From: Pontibacter rufus
Lineage (GTDB): Bacteria > Bacteroidota > Bacteroidia > Cytophagales > Hymenobacteraceae
Assembly (NCBI RefSeq): GCF_015694705.1
Contig: NZ_JADQDR010000012.1
Span: forward strand, 1-64,000
Direction: 5' to 3'
Length of the DNA stretch: 64,000 bases
Of this stretch, positions 7,417 through 16,874 are shown in pieces. The notes below the pieces were generated by a model. That model was not told where the DNA came from. It saw nothing but the letters and a program-made list of their open reading frames with translations, and did not search any database. How positions within the stretch are numbered: position 1 is the first letter of the stretch; each line of letters starts with the position of its first letter. Position numbers and translations under genes: made by a program.

Positions 7417-8652
7417 TTATGGCTGCATCAGCTTGCCTATAAAGAGTATGGTGTTGGAAGATTTCTCCCGGATCAGGAAAACAAAGGGCCTGTTTACTTT
7501 TAACGCCGGCGGCCCGACTGATGTAGTAGTAAATCCGACAGACGTTACAGCGGCCGCCTCTGTGCCCTCCTCATTCACCTCCAGAAAGGTTTTGTGCATT
7601 ACTTCTGATATCTGTAATGGCCGGTCTCCCACCACCATTTGGCTGAAATCTGCATCGTCGCCAAAAGCAATGCCCATACCTAAAGCCGATAATGTTTCGT
7701 TCAGCTCCGTTTTATACTCCAGCTTGAATTTGGGTATGTGCAGTTCCACTCCCGATGTATCTGCCGCGGCCAACCAGGTGGATACGCTTTCATCGTTTAG
7801 TTCCTGTACCACATCATCTACAGTATGTTGCCCGGTAGGCACCAGCAAGGTCATACTGAACTGGCCGTTGCCATAAGGCAAATCAATCAGCTTTTTGCTG
7901 TCATCCTGATAGTATAAATACCTGGCTTTTTTTGTGGTCATAAAGTCATGCGATACGGTGCTGCCATCTTCCTTGTAAAAAGGCGCCGGCTTTGTCAGCT
8001 CTTTGTCGAACAGGTAGGTCCAGGTACCTTTAAAGTAAATGGCGTTTATGAGGAAGAGTACATCATCGGCACTGGTGCTCTCAATTATACCTGTAATCTT
8101 ACCGTTGGTCTTCTCCTTCACCCAGCTGTTCATCTGGTCTTTGGCCGTGGGAGAAGTAAAATCCAGCCCCTGCACAGTCGCATCGAAGTAGGTCTGGTTT
8201 AGTTTAACGAAGGGTGCTTGTAGCTGGTAATCCCTGTTATGCCACAGCGAGTTGGCATAGGTAAAAGTCACTTTCCTGTCCATGCCGGTCAGCAACCCGG
8301 CCAGCGACTTATACGATTGATTTATTTCTTCGTCCGTGGGCAGTTTAAAACCCAAGGTTTGGCGCATGGCTTCTTTCGTAGAACTTCCGGCACCATTGTA
8401 GGCCATGGTGAGCGCCATGCTAATGCTCAGCGGAGAAATGAACACATTCTTCGCTCCTTCTGCCTCGCTCAGCTGCGCAAAAGACCGGAAGGCAAAATTA
8501 TTGGAGCTCTGGACCGTCGCTGCTTCCTGTGTAGTCAGCGGACGCAGGTTTGGGGGATTATCAGGCGAAGCAGCATCAGGCTCGCAGCCGGAAAGCACCA
8601 TAAGCGCAGCAATAACTGCTGCAACAGCTGATTTGATGTAATTCTTTTGCAT
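7417..8652 (-). CDS. Serpin family protein, lipoprotein
   Basis: A 411-residue serine protease inhibitor on a lipid anchor. The ATG at 8652 gives a clean lipoprotein signal ending in VLSGC; the longer frame has no signal. The serpin fold is clear: NVFISPLSISMALTMAYNGA, then the hinge EEGTEAAAVTSV and the C-terminal NRPFVFLIREKSSNTILFIG. The hinge keeps small residues, so the loop should be able to insert (an inhibitory serpin). The scissile bond probably lies in the Thr/Ser-rich TTTSVGPP segment, which suggests an elastase-like or subtilisin-like target. Inhibitory action is inferred. Confidence 0.92.
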   Translation of the reverse strand: MQKNYIKSAVAAVIAALMVLSGCEPDAASPDNPPNLRPLTTQEAATVQSSNNFAFRSFAQLSEAEGAKNVFISPLSISMALTMAYNGAGSSTKEAMRQTLGFKLPTDEEINQSYKSLAGLLTGMDRKVTFTYANSLWHNRDYQLQAPFVKLNQTYFDATVQGLDFTSPTAKDQMNSWVKEKTNGKITGIIESTSADDVLFLINAIYFKGTWTYLFDKELTKPAPFYKEDGSTVSHDFMTTKKARYLYYQDDSKKLIDLPYGNGQFSMTLLVPTGQHTVDDVVQELNDESVSTWLAAADTSGVELHIPKFKLEYKTELNETLSALGMGIAFGDDADFSQMVVGDRPLQISEVMHKTFLEVNEEGTEAAAVTSVGFTTTSVGPPALKVNRPFVFLIREKSSNTILFIGKLMQP

Positions 8653-8834
8653 GATGTACAGTTTAGATAGCGTACCAGAAACCGGCGACAGGTGTTTTTC
8701 GCCTTTTATACTTTGTAACACCATGACCCCTAAACGGTTGAAAGGGTTGCATAAGGTATAGAGATCCTTAAAGAACAGAAATCTATTACTTTACCATACT
8801 CGTTAAATTTAAAAATCAGTTATCTTTATAGAGT

Positions 8835-9053
8835 ATGAAAATAAACATCGACTACCTGAACGATCAGAATGGTAATCCGAAAGCCGTACAATTATCGATT
8901 GCTGAATGGCAGCGACTTCAAAAGAAACTATTATACTATGAGCAGAAACTGAAAATCAGAAGCGATCTGGCAGAAGCCTTTGATGATGTTGCCCATATGC
9001 AGCAGGGGAAAAAACCGAAGCAAAGCCTTACCGAGTTTCTGAATGAATTATAA
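8835..9053 (+). CDS. Antitoxin-like protein of a decayed RelE-type pair
   Basis: A 72-residue protein. Its N-terminus MKINIDYLNDQNGNPKAVQL followed by SIAEWQRLQKKLLYYEQKLK resembles the short-strand-plus-helix start of small Bacteroidetes antitoxins. A RelE/ParE-like reading frame overlaps its 3' end (ATG at 9043) but is broken, so this is an orphan. It may still bind DNA or neutralise a relative elsewhere. Family membership rests mainly on context. Confidence 0.6.
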   Translation: MKINIDYLNDQNGNPKAVQLSIAEWQRLQKKLLYYEQKLKIRSDLAEAFDDVAHMQQGKKPKQSLTEFLNEL

Positions 9054-9111
9054 TGTTATTCTTACTGATAAATTTAAGAAATAGGCAAAGCGACTGCTAA
9101 AGAAATATTTA
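9043..9111 (+). pseudogene. Remnant of a RelE/ParE-type toxin
   Basis: Starting at the ATG at 9043, the frame reads MNYNVILTDKFKK, then an amber stop (TAG, 9082-9084), then AKRLLKKYL before similarity ends near 9111. This is the usual N-terminus of RelE-family toxins, in which the stop codon sits where Gln (CAG) is common. Everything after about residue 23 is missing; the neighbouring minus-strand gene ends there. The 11-base overlap with the antitoxin is the normal arrangement of such pairs. Confidence 0.7.
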
Positions 9112-9735
9112 GTCTTCACTGTAGCCCTGCTTCAATTCTTTCTCAATAAGTTTTACCCATTCAGCTTGTGCTTCCAACCATAGGTACTTCTTCCACTCTT
9201 CTGCATACTCTCCTTCTTTTTGATAATCTTTAATGTAAAACTCATATACAGAATGGCCTAACTTCATAACTACACCTTGATATGAATAGTGGCTTATACT
9301 TGGCGGTAGCGAAATGACTTTGGCACCATCGTTCTTAACTTCTGTAGTACCTACTTTCGTTTTCTGCAACTTGGTTTTGTGTACTTCATAAAAAGAAAAT
9401 ATACCTGGGAGTTTGTTCAGCTTAGCTACAGTTTCATTACAGCAACTTATCTCCTTCAAGTAACTTTGTCCCTTCTCTTTCCACAAAATTTTGGCGTTTA
9501 AGCTTTCATCTTCACAAGCACATGGTGGTTCGTACCCTTTTTCATGAAGAATATAACAGCCTGTACAACCTGTAGTATAAATTAAGAAAGTGTCAGCCTT
9601 ACTTTCCATCAGTTCTTGTCTGGCAATTTCAATCTTTTCATTCACATCATACTTTTCACCCTGCCCCTTAGCTGATTTTAGAGCTATCATAGAAAAAGCA
9701 GCTGCAAGCAGTATTTTATAGTATAGTTTGAGCAT
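9109..9735 (-). CDS. Secreted hypothetical protein, paralogue of 53097-53693
   Basis: A 208-residue protein with an N-terminal signal (KILLAAAFSMIALKSAKGQG). It has six Cys, including CTGCY, CACED and SCCNE, which suggests disulfides outside the cytoplasm. It shares DTFLIYT, a middle ILWKEKGQSYLK/YLFWVKNKQSFLK block and a SHYSYQGV/SHSFFHKL block with the protein at 53097-53693. The gene is clearly more AT-rich than its neighbours and abuts the toxin remnant, which suggests acquisition. No known domain is recognised. Confidence 0.75.
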   Translation of the reverse strand: MLKLYYKILLAAAFSMIALKSAKGQGEKYDVNEKIEIARQELMESKADTFLIYTTGCTGCYILHEKGYEPPCACEDESLNAKILWKEKGQSYLKEISCCNETVAKLNKLPGIFSFYEVHKTKLQKTKVGTTEVKNDGAKVISLPPSISHYSYQGVVMKLGHSVYEFYIKDYQKEGEYAEEWKKYLWLEAQAEWVKLIEKELKQGYSED

Positions 9736-9815
9736 AAAGTTTGTTTTCTGCTATCTAAATATACAACTATAATCGCTCCAATCTATCCATCTCACCTCCC
9801 TACCATAAAAAGCCG

Positions 9816-9823
9816 TACTTTTG
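9816..9823 (+). promoter_or_regulatory. Possible -7 element of the DEAD-box helicase gene
   Basis: TACTTTTG matches TAnnTTTG and lies 31 bases before the helicase ATG. No TTTG is seen at the expected -33 position. Confidence 0.35.
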
Positions 9824-9854
9824 TTTATCACTACAAAGTATAAATTTAAATACC

Positions 9855-11204
9855 ATGGCAGCGGAAGCAGAAAAGGAAGTTAATACGTTCGAAGATTTTA
9901 AGCTGAACAAGCAGCTGCTGAACGCCATTACCGAGGCCGGTTACGAAAAACCAACACCTATACAACTACAGGCCATTCCACTGATAATGGCAGGGCATGA
10001 TATACTGGGTATCGCCCAAACAGGCACAGGCAAAACAGCTGCCTTTCTGCTGCCGTTGCTCATGAAAGTGAAATATGCGCAGGGCCAGCACCCGCGCGCG
10101 CTCATCATTGCGCCTACCCGCGAGCTGGTGATGCAGATTGAGGAGAACATCACGCTGCTGGCGAAGTATACCGGCCTGCGCCACACAGCCATCTACGGCG
10201 GCCTGGGACCCAAAACGCAAATCGAAACGATAAACCAGGGCATTGACATACTGGTGGCTACGCCCAAACGCCTGATGGAACTCTACCTGAAAGGCGACCT
10301 GATCCTGAAAGAACTGAAGACGCTCATACTTGACGAGGCCGACAAGATGATGGACATGGGCTTTATGCCGCAAATCCGGCAGTTACTGGAGGTCATTCCG
10401 CGCAAGCGCCAAAATCTTTTATTCTCCGCCACTATGCCTGATAAGGTGGTGCAATTATCGGAGGAATTCCTGGAGTTTCCGGTGCGGGTGGAGGTAACAC
10501 CACAGGCCACGCCGGTAGAAACCGTAAGTCAGGTACTGTACCAGGTACCCAACCTGCGCACCAAAATTGAGCTGCTGGAATACCTGATCCAGGATACGGA
10601 GGCGTTGAACCGCGTTATTATCTTTACCAGGAGCAAGAAAAATGCAGAGAGCGTGTCTAAGTTTCTGGAGCACCGCAACTATGGCGAAGTGCGGGCCATA
10701 CACGGCAACAAAGGCCAGAACACGCGCATCAACTCAATGGAGGCATTTAAAGGCGGCGAAGTGCGTTTTTTAGTGGCAACGGATGTGGCAGCCCGCGGCA
10801 TCGACGTAAGCATGGTGAGCCACGTTATTAATTTTGATGTGCCGCTGATTTATGAGGATTACGTGCACCGCATTGGCCGTACGGGTCGTGCTGAAAATGT
10901 GGGTGCTGCCATTACGTTTGCCAATGAGGTGGAAATGTACCATATTCATCAAATAGAAAAGCTTATCCGGATGCAGATACCTGTGCTGCCGCTTCCGGCA
11001 GCAGTAAAAGTATTTGAAACGCCCTTTGAGGAAGCGCAGGAAATGGCCCGCGAAACAGACTTTATCAAGCGGCGCGACAATCCGGATTTTAAAGGCGCCT
11101 TCCACGAGAAAAAAGCCATCCCGAAATCAAGAGATAAAAGAGGCAAAGGCAACCCGAAAAATGCCAGTTGGCAGAAAACGAAGAAGAAAGGCGGAAAAAA
11201 GTAA
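9855..11204 (+). CDS. DEAD-box ATP-dependent RNA helicase
   Basis: A 449-residue RNA helicase with all core motifs in order: the Q motif (EKPTPIQLQAIP), AQTGTGKT, PTRELVMQ, DEAD (LILDEADKMMDMGF), SAT, and the C-terminal ATDVAARGID and HRIGRTGRA. A Lys/Arg-rich tail (from about residue 400) probably adds RNA binding. Likely roles are ribosome assembly or mRNA decay at low temperature, as in RhlE/CsdA-type proteins; the exact subgroup cannot be fixed here. It is transcribed alone. Confidence 0.95.
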   Translation: MAAEAEKEVNTFEDFKLNKQLLNAITEAGYEKPTPIQLQAIPLIMAGHDILGIAQTGTGKTAAFLLPLLMKVKYAQGQHPRALIIAPTRELVMQIEENITLLAKYTGLRHTAIYGGLGPKTQIETINQGIDILVATPKRLMELYLKGDLILKELKTLILDEADKMMDMGFMPQIRQLLEVIPRKRQNLLFSATMPDKVVQLSEEFLEFPVRVEVTPQATPVETVSQVLYQVPNLRTKIELLEYLIQDTEALNRVIIFTRSKKNAESVSKFLEHRNYGEVRAIHGNKGQNTRINSMEAFKGGEVRFLVATDVAARGIDVSMVSHVINFDVPLIYEDYVHRIGRTGRAENVGAAITFANEVEMYHIHQIEKLIRMQIPVLPLPAAVKVFETPFEEAQEMARETDFIKRRDNPDFKGAFHEKKAIPKSRDKRGKGNPKNASWQKTKKKGGKK

Positions 11205-11293
11205 AGGAAAGGCTTATTGCCATCCCAACAGGATAATAAACAGCATCATATTATCTGATTGACTGGCCTAGAACTTTAAATTATCTCAGGCAG

Positions 11294-11746
11294 TTAGAAC
11301 AGCCTCACCGCCGCTTTCTCGAATTCTGTTACCATAAAGGTAAGTGTGACGCTCCAGAAAAGCGAGCTCCAGAACATATGTATCAGGATGTGTTTGCGGG
11401 AGGTGCCAAACAGGGCCACCACTATAGTGCCCAGAATAGGCGTGAAGATAACGGGCGTCAGAAAAGCGATACCTCTTACGCCGAAACGCCTCCAGATTAG
11501 CACAATGCGGCGGTTTTGCTTGCAGAAAACCGGCTTGCGCTGCGCCCGCCGCCGTTTAGACATCCATTTAGAAAATGCCCGGCCCACTACAGAAAATATT
11601 AACACGCTGGTCATCATGCCTGCCATGGTCAGCAGCACGGTTTCTGTGTAAGACAAGCCTAGTGACACCCCTGTTAAAGGGCCACCAAAAAACTTGACCA
11701 TACTTACCAAATACACCGAAAGGTACTTCAAAATCTCTACTGCCAC
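11294..11746 (-). CDS. Small multi-drug export-like membrane protein
   Basis: A 150-residue integral membrane protein with about four hydrophobic segments. The WRRFGVRGIAFLTPVIFTPI stretch resembles the putative small multi-drug export family (PF06695), for which a transport role is not well shown. The open frame starts with GTG at 11746; an ATG at 11701 is an alternative but would cut into the first hydrophobic segment. There is no operon partner. Confidence 0.65.
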   Translation of the reverse strand: MAVEILKYLSVYLVSMVKFFGGPLTGVSLGLSYTETVLLTMAGMMTSVLIFSVVGRAFSKWMSKRRRAQRKPVFCKQNRRIVLIWRRFGVRGIAFLTPVIFTPILGTIVVALFGTSRKHILIHMFWSSLFWSVTLTFMVTEFEKAAVRLF

Positions 11747-11918
11747 AGCTTCAATGAAAGAATTGTACTCAAAACTACCAAAAAGCGCTAGATATACCTA
11801 CACGCTCTAAAAATTTAATAAGTGTATAATTTTTTCAATAATCTATTTGAGTAAAGGGTAAGTTAATGTATTTCCTGCATGAAGAGGTATAACGGACTGG
11901 CAGGCATATAAGTTCAGG

Positions 11919-12575
11919 TTATATTTTAGGTCCGAAAGCCAAATCGCCGGCATCGCCCAGGCCCGGCACAATGTAGGCCCGTTCGTTCAGGCGCTCGTCC
12001 AGCGCACCCAGCCAAATCAGCGCTTCGGGTACTTGCTGCTGCACGTAGGCAATGCCCTCCGGCGAGGCAATAACTGCGGCAAAATGCACCTGTTTGGGCT
12101 TTCCGTGGCGCAGCATTCCTTCATACGCCTTCATTAGCGATCGCCCCGTCGCCAGCATCGGGTCAGCCAGAATCAGGATCTTGTCATGCAGGTCGGTCGA
12201 AGCCAGGTACTCCATGTTGATAACAAGTTCAGTATGCTCCTCTTCTACCCGGTAAGCGCCCACAAACGTGCTGTAGGCTTTATCAAAATAATTCAGCATT
12301 CCCTGGTACAGCGGCAGGCCCGCTCTAAGTATAGTTGCCAGCACCGGCTGCTCGGTCAGCAGCATTGTCTTTGTTTCGGCCAGCGGTGTGGTGATGGTTT
12401 GCTGCGTATAAGGCAATGTTTTAGAGATTTCGTAAGCCAGCAGTTCTCCCAGCCGCTCTAGGTTGCGGCGGAAACGCAGGCTGTCGCGCTGCACGCTTAC
12501 ATCGCGCAGCTCAGCTACAAAATGGTTGGCCAGTGAGGGCGTTTCGGTCAGGATGCGGAGGTTTGTTCGTTGCAT
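11919..12575 (-). CDS. upp: Uracil phosphoribosyltransferase
   Basis: This enzyme salvages uracil by joining it to PRPP to give UMP. The PRPP-binding loop is ILADPMLATGRSL, and the C-terminal uracil-binding region GLGDAGDLAFG is present. The ATG at 12575 starts the conserved MQRTNLRILTETPSLANHFV segment and is preferred to a start 18 codons upstream. At 218 residues it is normal. It is transcribed away from the RemB-like gene. Confidence 0.94.
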   Translation of the reverse strand: MQRTNLRILTETPSLANHFVAELRDVSVQRDSLRFRRNLERLGELLAYEISKTLPYTQQTITTPLAETKTMLLTEQPVLATILRAGLPLYQGMLNYFDKAYSTFVGAYRVEEEHTELVINMEYLASTDLHDKILILADPMLATGRSLMKAYEGMLRHGKPKQVHFAAVIASPEGIAYVQQQVPEALIWLGALDERLNERAYIVPGLGDAGDLAFGPKI

Positions 12576-12782
12576 GAGCAGTATCAGCGTATAGACACGG
12601 GCGAAAGATACGCAAGGCGTAATTGGCACACTACACTTTGCATAAAAATTAGTGCTTTATACAGCTCCGCTTTTGTCTGTGCTATTTACAGCATAAAGTC
12701 TTATATCTAACATCCTGATACTTGTGTCTCTTTTCGTACATTCGCATTTCTGATTTGCTTCGCTCCAACCCGAATACCTGAT

Positions 12783-14453
12783 ATGAAAGCTATACTTTGC
12801 GTGTCCGGCTTTTGCCTTGCCGCCGGATTCGCCGCCCGGGCGCAGGACGTGTACGTGCCGTATAACCCCGACATTTACCACCTGATAGACCGTTACCAGA
12901 TAAAGTATGGCGACCAGGTGCCGCATTTACAAACGGCTGTGCGGCCGTACGGCAGGCTGGAGGTCGCAGATTTGGCAGAGGTAAGCGCCCGGAATGCACA
13001 GGGCGCGGCGGATGAATTTAACACCGCATACCTCCTCAACGACAACTGGAACTATACCACCGACGAAAGCAACCACAGCAGGCGGCCTATACTTAACCGC
13101 TTTTATGAGAACCAGTCGGATTTCTACCACATCGAAAAAGAAAACTTTACGCTACGCGTGAATCCCGTACTGGGACTGGAAGCGGGCCTCGACAACCAAA
13201 CTGACGGCCTGCGCTACGTGAACACGCGCGGCGTGCAGCTGGAAGGCACCATTGATGATAAGTTTGGCTTTTATACTTTTATCGGCGAGAACCAGGCGCG
13301 CTTTCCGGGCTACGTGCAGGACCGCATTGCCCGCGACAATGTAGTGCCACACGAAGCGTTCTGGAAGCCATTTAAAGAAGATGGCTACGATTTCCTGACG
13401 GCACGCGGCTACGTGAACTATGCGCTGAGCAGGCACGTCGAGATTCAGCTCGGCCATGATCGCCATTTTATCGGCGACGGCTACCGTTCTCTCATCTATT
13501 CCGACTATGCACCGGCGGCTTTTTTCCTGAAGCTGAACACGCAAGTATGGCGGCTGCAATACATGAACCTGTTCCAGGAACTAACGGCTGAGTACCGCCG
13601 TCAGAATACCGATATCCTGTTCCCGAAAAAGTATATGGCGCTGCACCGCCTGGGCATAAACGTGACAAACAACCTGAATGTGGGCGTGTTCGAACAGGTG
13701 ATATTTGCGCGCGGCAAAGGCCGTTTTGAACTGCAGTACCTCAACCCGGTTATCTTTTACAGAAGTATAGAGCAGGCCATGGGCAGCGAAGACAATGCCA
13801 TGCTGGGCGCCGATTTCCGATGGAACATCCGCCACCGCGTGCAGTTGTATGGCCAGTTGCTACTGGACGAGTTTCTGCTGAATGAAGTAAAAACCGGCAG
13901 CGGCTGGTGGGGCAACAAGCAGGGAGGCCAGCTGGGCGCCAAGTATATCGATGCTTTCGGGCTAAGTAACCTTGATTTGCAGGGCGAGGTGAACATCATC
14001 CGGCCCTATACTTACCAGCATATCAATCAGTTTACCAATTACCAACATTATAACCAGCCGCTGGCGCACCCGGTTGGTGCGAACCTCTACGAGCTGATTG
14101 GCATTGTGCATTACCAGCCCCTGCCACGCCTGATGCTGACGGGTAAAGCCATTGCCACAGGCTACGGCCAGGATGTGGTATCCGCTGCCGACACGCTGAA
14201 CTGGGGCAACAACGTGCTGCTCTCCTACCTGGATCGCGCGCAGGAATATGGCAACACTATTGGGCAGGGCATCAAAACAAACCAGATCCATATCGACCTG
14301 ACAGCCACTTTCATGCTCAAACACAACGTTTTTATCGACCTGAAGCAAATCGTGCGCCGCACCAACGCGGAAGATAATTCACTGGACAGGAACACGGTTT
14401 ATACTTCCGTGGCCTTCCGCTGGAACATCCCGCAACGGCTGCATGAGTTTTAA
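12783..14453 (+). CDS. Outer-membrane barrel, RemB/Wzi-like
   Basis: A 556-residue secreted protein (signal ends at ARAQ) with many short amphipathic strands, alternating aromatics and a C-terminal strand ending in a hydrophobic residue, as in outer-membrane barrels. The ENFTLRVNPVLGLEAG and VEIQLGHDRHFIGDGYRSL segments resemble the capsule-assembly Wzi family, which in gliding Bacteroidetes includes the motility protein RemB. It could anchor surface polysaccharide or act in gliding; I cannot separate these. gld genes lie about 32-45 kb away. Confidence 0.75.
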   Translation: MKAILCVSGFCLAAGFAARAQDVYVPYNPDIYHLIDRYQIKYGDQVPHLQTAVRPYGRLEVADLAEVSARNAQGAADEFNTAYLLNDNWNYTTDESNHSRRPILNRFYENQSDFYHIEKENFTLRVNPVLGLEAGLDNQTDGLRYVNTRGVQLEGTIDDKFGFYTFIGENQARFPGYVQDRIARDNVVPHEAFWKPFKEDGYDFLTARGYVNYALSRHVEIQLGHDRHFIGDGYRSLIYSDYAPAAFFLKLNTQVWRLQYMNLFQELTAEYRRQNTDILFPKKYMALHRLGINVTNNLNVGVFEQVIFARGKGRFELQYLNPVIFYRSIEQAMGSEDNAMLGADFRWNIRHRVQLYGQLLLDEFLLNEVKTGSGWWGNKQGGQLGAKYIDAFGLSNLDLQGEVNIIRPYTYQHINQFTNYQHYNQPLAHPVGANLYELIGIVHYQPLPRLMLTGKAIATGYGQDVVSAADTLNWGNNVLLSYLDRAQEYGNTIGQGIKTNQIHIDLTATFMLKHNVFIDLKQIVRRTNAEDNSLDRNTVYTSVAFRWNIPQRLHEF

Positions 14454-14670
14454 CCTTACCTTAAACAGGAGCGGGGTTCCGCTTCCATTACTCAAAGGCC
14501 GAGTTTCATAGCGATAGCTTAACCTCCCTTCCACCAGGATCCTTGCAGGATGACAAAGAAGGGAAAAGAAGTATATACTGCCTTATACTTCAACTAAAGC
14601 ACAAACAGCGACCATAGTAACGTTTAAAATCGAAGCTTTCGAAAGAACAGTAGCTATCGAAAGAATTCCA
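14454..14670. other. Spacer after the RemB-like gene
   Basis: No gene is seen. The GGATCCTTGCAGGATGACA segment at 14538-14556 is partly self-complementary, and TATACTT-type words occur near 14573 and 14584. Together with 14671-15035 this is a 580-base non-coding stretch. Confidence 0.4.
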
Positions 14671-14758
14671 GTCCTTGGGTTGAGCGCCTTGGTGTGTTCC
14701 GGTGCCCGAAGGGCAGCGCTCCAGCGCAGGTTCACGCCGCCTCGCTCAACTCAAGGAC
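14671..14758. repeat. 88-base inverted-repeat element
   Basis: The ends GTCCTTGGGTTGAGCG (14671-14686) and CGCTCAACTCAAGGAC (14743-14758) are 16-base inverted repeats with one mismatch. Inside lies a smaller hairpin, GCCC-GAAG-GGC on the plus strand or a UUCG loop on the minus strand (14703-14713). The GC content is higher than in the surrounding spacer. It could be a REP/MITE-like element or a structured RNA. Its relatives should be dispersed in the genome if it is a repeat. Confidence 0.65.
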
Positions 14759-15035
14759 GAGCCCCGCGGGCTTGGAGCGCACCAAAGCCAAAGATGAAAC
14801 AAGAAGCTTATAAAGCCGTGGATGAACAGCAACTACAAAGCATAGCCTACAAACCCCCAACACACAACCACTACTTTTATACTTGGCATCCTTATAAAAT
14901 AAGTACCTTTGCACCGGCATAGCGCCGGAAAACAGCCGGCGCTTAATTTATACTTAAACCGATAATCCTGAAAGCGGCAGCCAACCTGCCACTGCCGGCT
15001 TGCCCGTACACTGCTGCGGCAGGCAATATTTTACC

Positions 15036-16874
15036 ATGAAAACTTACCTCCGCATACTTCAGTTTGCCAGACCTTACAGCCGGTTTGTGCCGATTTATAC
15101 GCTTTATACCCTCCTGGGCATCATTTTCGGGTTGCTCAATTTCACGCTCATCATTCCGCTGCTGAACGTGCTGTTCGGGGAAGTGGGCGCACAGGAGGCC
15201 GTACAGATGGCAGCCACTAAGCCGGAATTCAGCTTCACCTTCGACTTTATCAAGCATTTTTTCAACTATTATTTCGGGCAGGTAATCTTGCAGCAAGGCA
15301 AACAGGGCGCTTTGTTGTTCGTGTGCATCATCATCATCGTGTCCGTATTGCTGGCCAACCTGTTCCGCTACCTGGCTTTCCGGGTGATTGGGGCGCTGCG
15401 GGCGCATGTGGTCCGCAACATGCGCCAGGCCATTTACAAACGCGTAACAGAACTGCAGCTGGGCTATTTTAACAACGAGCGCAAAGGCGATCTGATGACG
15501 CGCCTGACCGTGGACATACAGGAAGTGGAGAGTTCGGTGGTGAGTACGCTGACGGTGGTGGTGCGGGAACCCATTTCCATCATCGCTTTTTTCGCCATTC
15601 TGTTCTCGATGTCGGTAAAGCTGACGCTTTTTACGCTGATCCTGCTGCCTGTGTCCGGGGGCATTATTTCAGGTATTTCCAAGCAGCTGAAGCGTAAGGC
15701 CAAACAAGGACAGGATTCGCTCAGTTTTATTCTGACCATTATTGATGAGACTATCAGCGGCATGCGCGTGATAAAAGCCTTTAACGCCGAGCCGTTTATA
15801 CTTAGCAAATTCCACGATCAGAACGACCGTTACGCCCGCATTCAGCGCTCCATTGCCAACAAACGCGATTTGGCTTCGCCGCTGTCGGAGGTGTTGGGTG
15901 TTGCAGTGGTGGCCGGACTGCTTTTTTATGGCGGCTCATTGGTGCTTAACCAGCAATCGGACCTCAAGCCGGCCGAGTTTATCACCTACATCATCCTGTT
16001 CTCGCAGGTGCTGGTGCCGGCTAAAGCCATGTCTTCGGCGTTCAGCAACATTCAGCGGGGGCTGGTGTCCGGCGATCGGGTGCTGCAGGTAATCGACACG
16101 CAACCGCAGATACAAAACAAGCCGGGTGCCAGGGTGCTGCCCAGCTTTGCGCATGAAATTGAGTTCCGGAACGTAGGCTTCGGCTATGGTAAAAAACCTG
16201 TGCTGCAGGACATCAACATCCACATCCCGAAAGGGAAAACAATAGCGCTGGTAGGCCCGTCGGGTGGTGGCAAATCCACGCTGGCCGATTTGATACCCCG
16301 CTTCTACGACCCGACCAGTGGCAGTATCCTGATGGATGGCCACGACATCCGCGACTATACCATGGAGTCGGTGCGGGATAAGATAGGGGTGGTAACGCAG
16401 GAATCCATCCTCTTCAACGACACGATTTTCAACAACATCGCCTTCAACAAAACCAATGCAACCGAGGAGGAGGTAATAGCAGCAGCTAAAATCGCCAATG
16501 CACACGAGTTTATCATGCAGGCCGAAAATGGTTATCAGACCGTTATCGGCGATCGTGGCGGAAAATTATCAGGGGGGCAGCGCCAGCGCCTGAGCATTGC
16601 GCGCGCCATACTTAAAAACCCGCCCATACTTATACTGGACGAGGCCACCTCGGCGCTGGATACAGAATCGGAGAAGCTGGTGCAGGAGGCGCTTACCAAC
16701 CTGATGAAGAACCGTACCTCCATTGTAATCGCCCACCGGCTGAGCACCATACAGCACGCCGACGAAATTCTGGTGCTGCAGCAAGGACAGATTGTGGAGC
16801 GCGGCACACACGACGAATTATCACAAAACAGTGGTCTTTACGCCAGGTTAACGCAGCTGCAACTGGTTCCATAA
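15036..16874 (+). CDS. ABC transporter, fused membrane and ATPase domains (MsbA-like)
   Basis: A 612-residue half-transporter that works as a dimer in the inner membrane, probably exporting lipid A, another lipid or a drug. Six membrane segments occupy about residues 15-300. The ATPase domain has Walker A GPSGGGKST, Q-loop, signature LSGGQRQRLS, Walker B ILILDEATSALD and the H-loop. The ATG at 15036 is chosen over one 12 codons upstream because membrane segment 1 follows it directly. gmhA, a heptose enzyme of the LPS core, is nearby, which fits an LPS-related role, but this is inference. Confidence 0.93.
   Translation: MKTYLRILQFARPYSRFVPIYTLYTLLGIIFGLLNFTLIIPLLNVLFGEVGAQEAVQMAATKPEFSFTFDFIKHFFNYYFGQVILQQGKQGALLFVCIIIIVSVLLANLFRYLAFRVIGALRAHVVRNMRQAIYKRVTELQLGYFNNERKGDLMTRLTVDIQEVESSVVSTLTVVVREPISIIAFFAILFSMSVKLTLFTLILLPVSGGIISGISKQLKRKAKQGQDSLSFILTIIDETISGMRVIKAFNAEPFILSKFHDQNDRYARIQRSIANKRDLASPLSEVLGVAVVAGLLFYGGSLVLNQQSDLKPAEFITYIILFSQVLVPAKAMSSAFSNIQRGLVSGDRVLQVIDTQPQIQNKPGARVLPSFAHEIEFRNVGFGYGKKPVLQDINIHIPKGKTIALVGPSGGGKSTLADLIPRFYDPTSGSILMDGHDIRDYTMESVRDKIGVVTQESILFNDTIFNNIAFNKTNATEEEVIAAAKIANAHEFIMQAENGYQTVIGDRGGKLSGGQRQRLSIARAILKNPPILILDEATSALDTESEKLVQEALTNLMKNRTSIVIAHRLSTIQHADEILVLQQGQIVERGTHDELSQNSGLYARLTQLQLVP

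Noticed and set aside
14680-14922. Short frames on both strands through the spacer before the ABC exporter
   Set aside because: They run through the inverted-repeat element, have no family match, and lack any start context.
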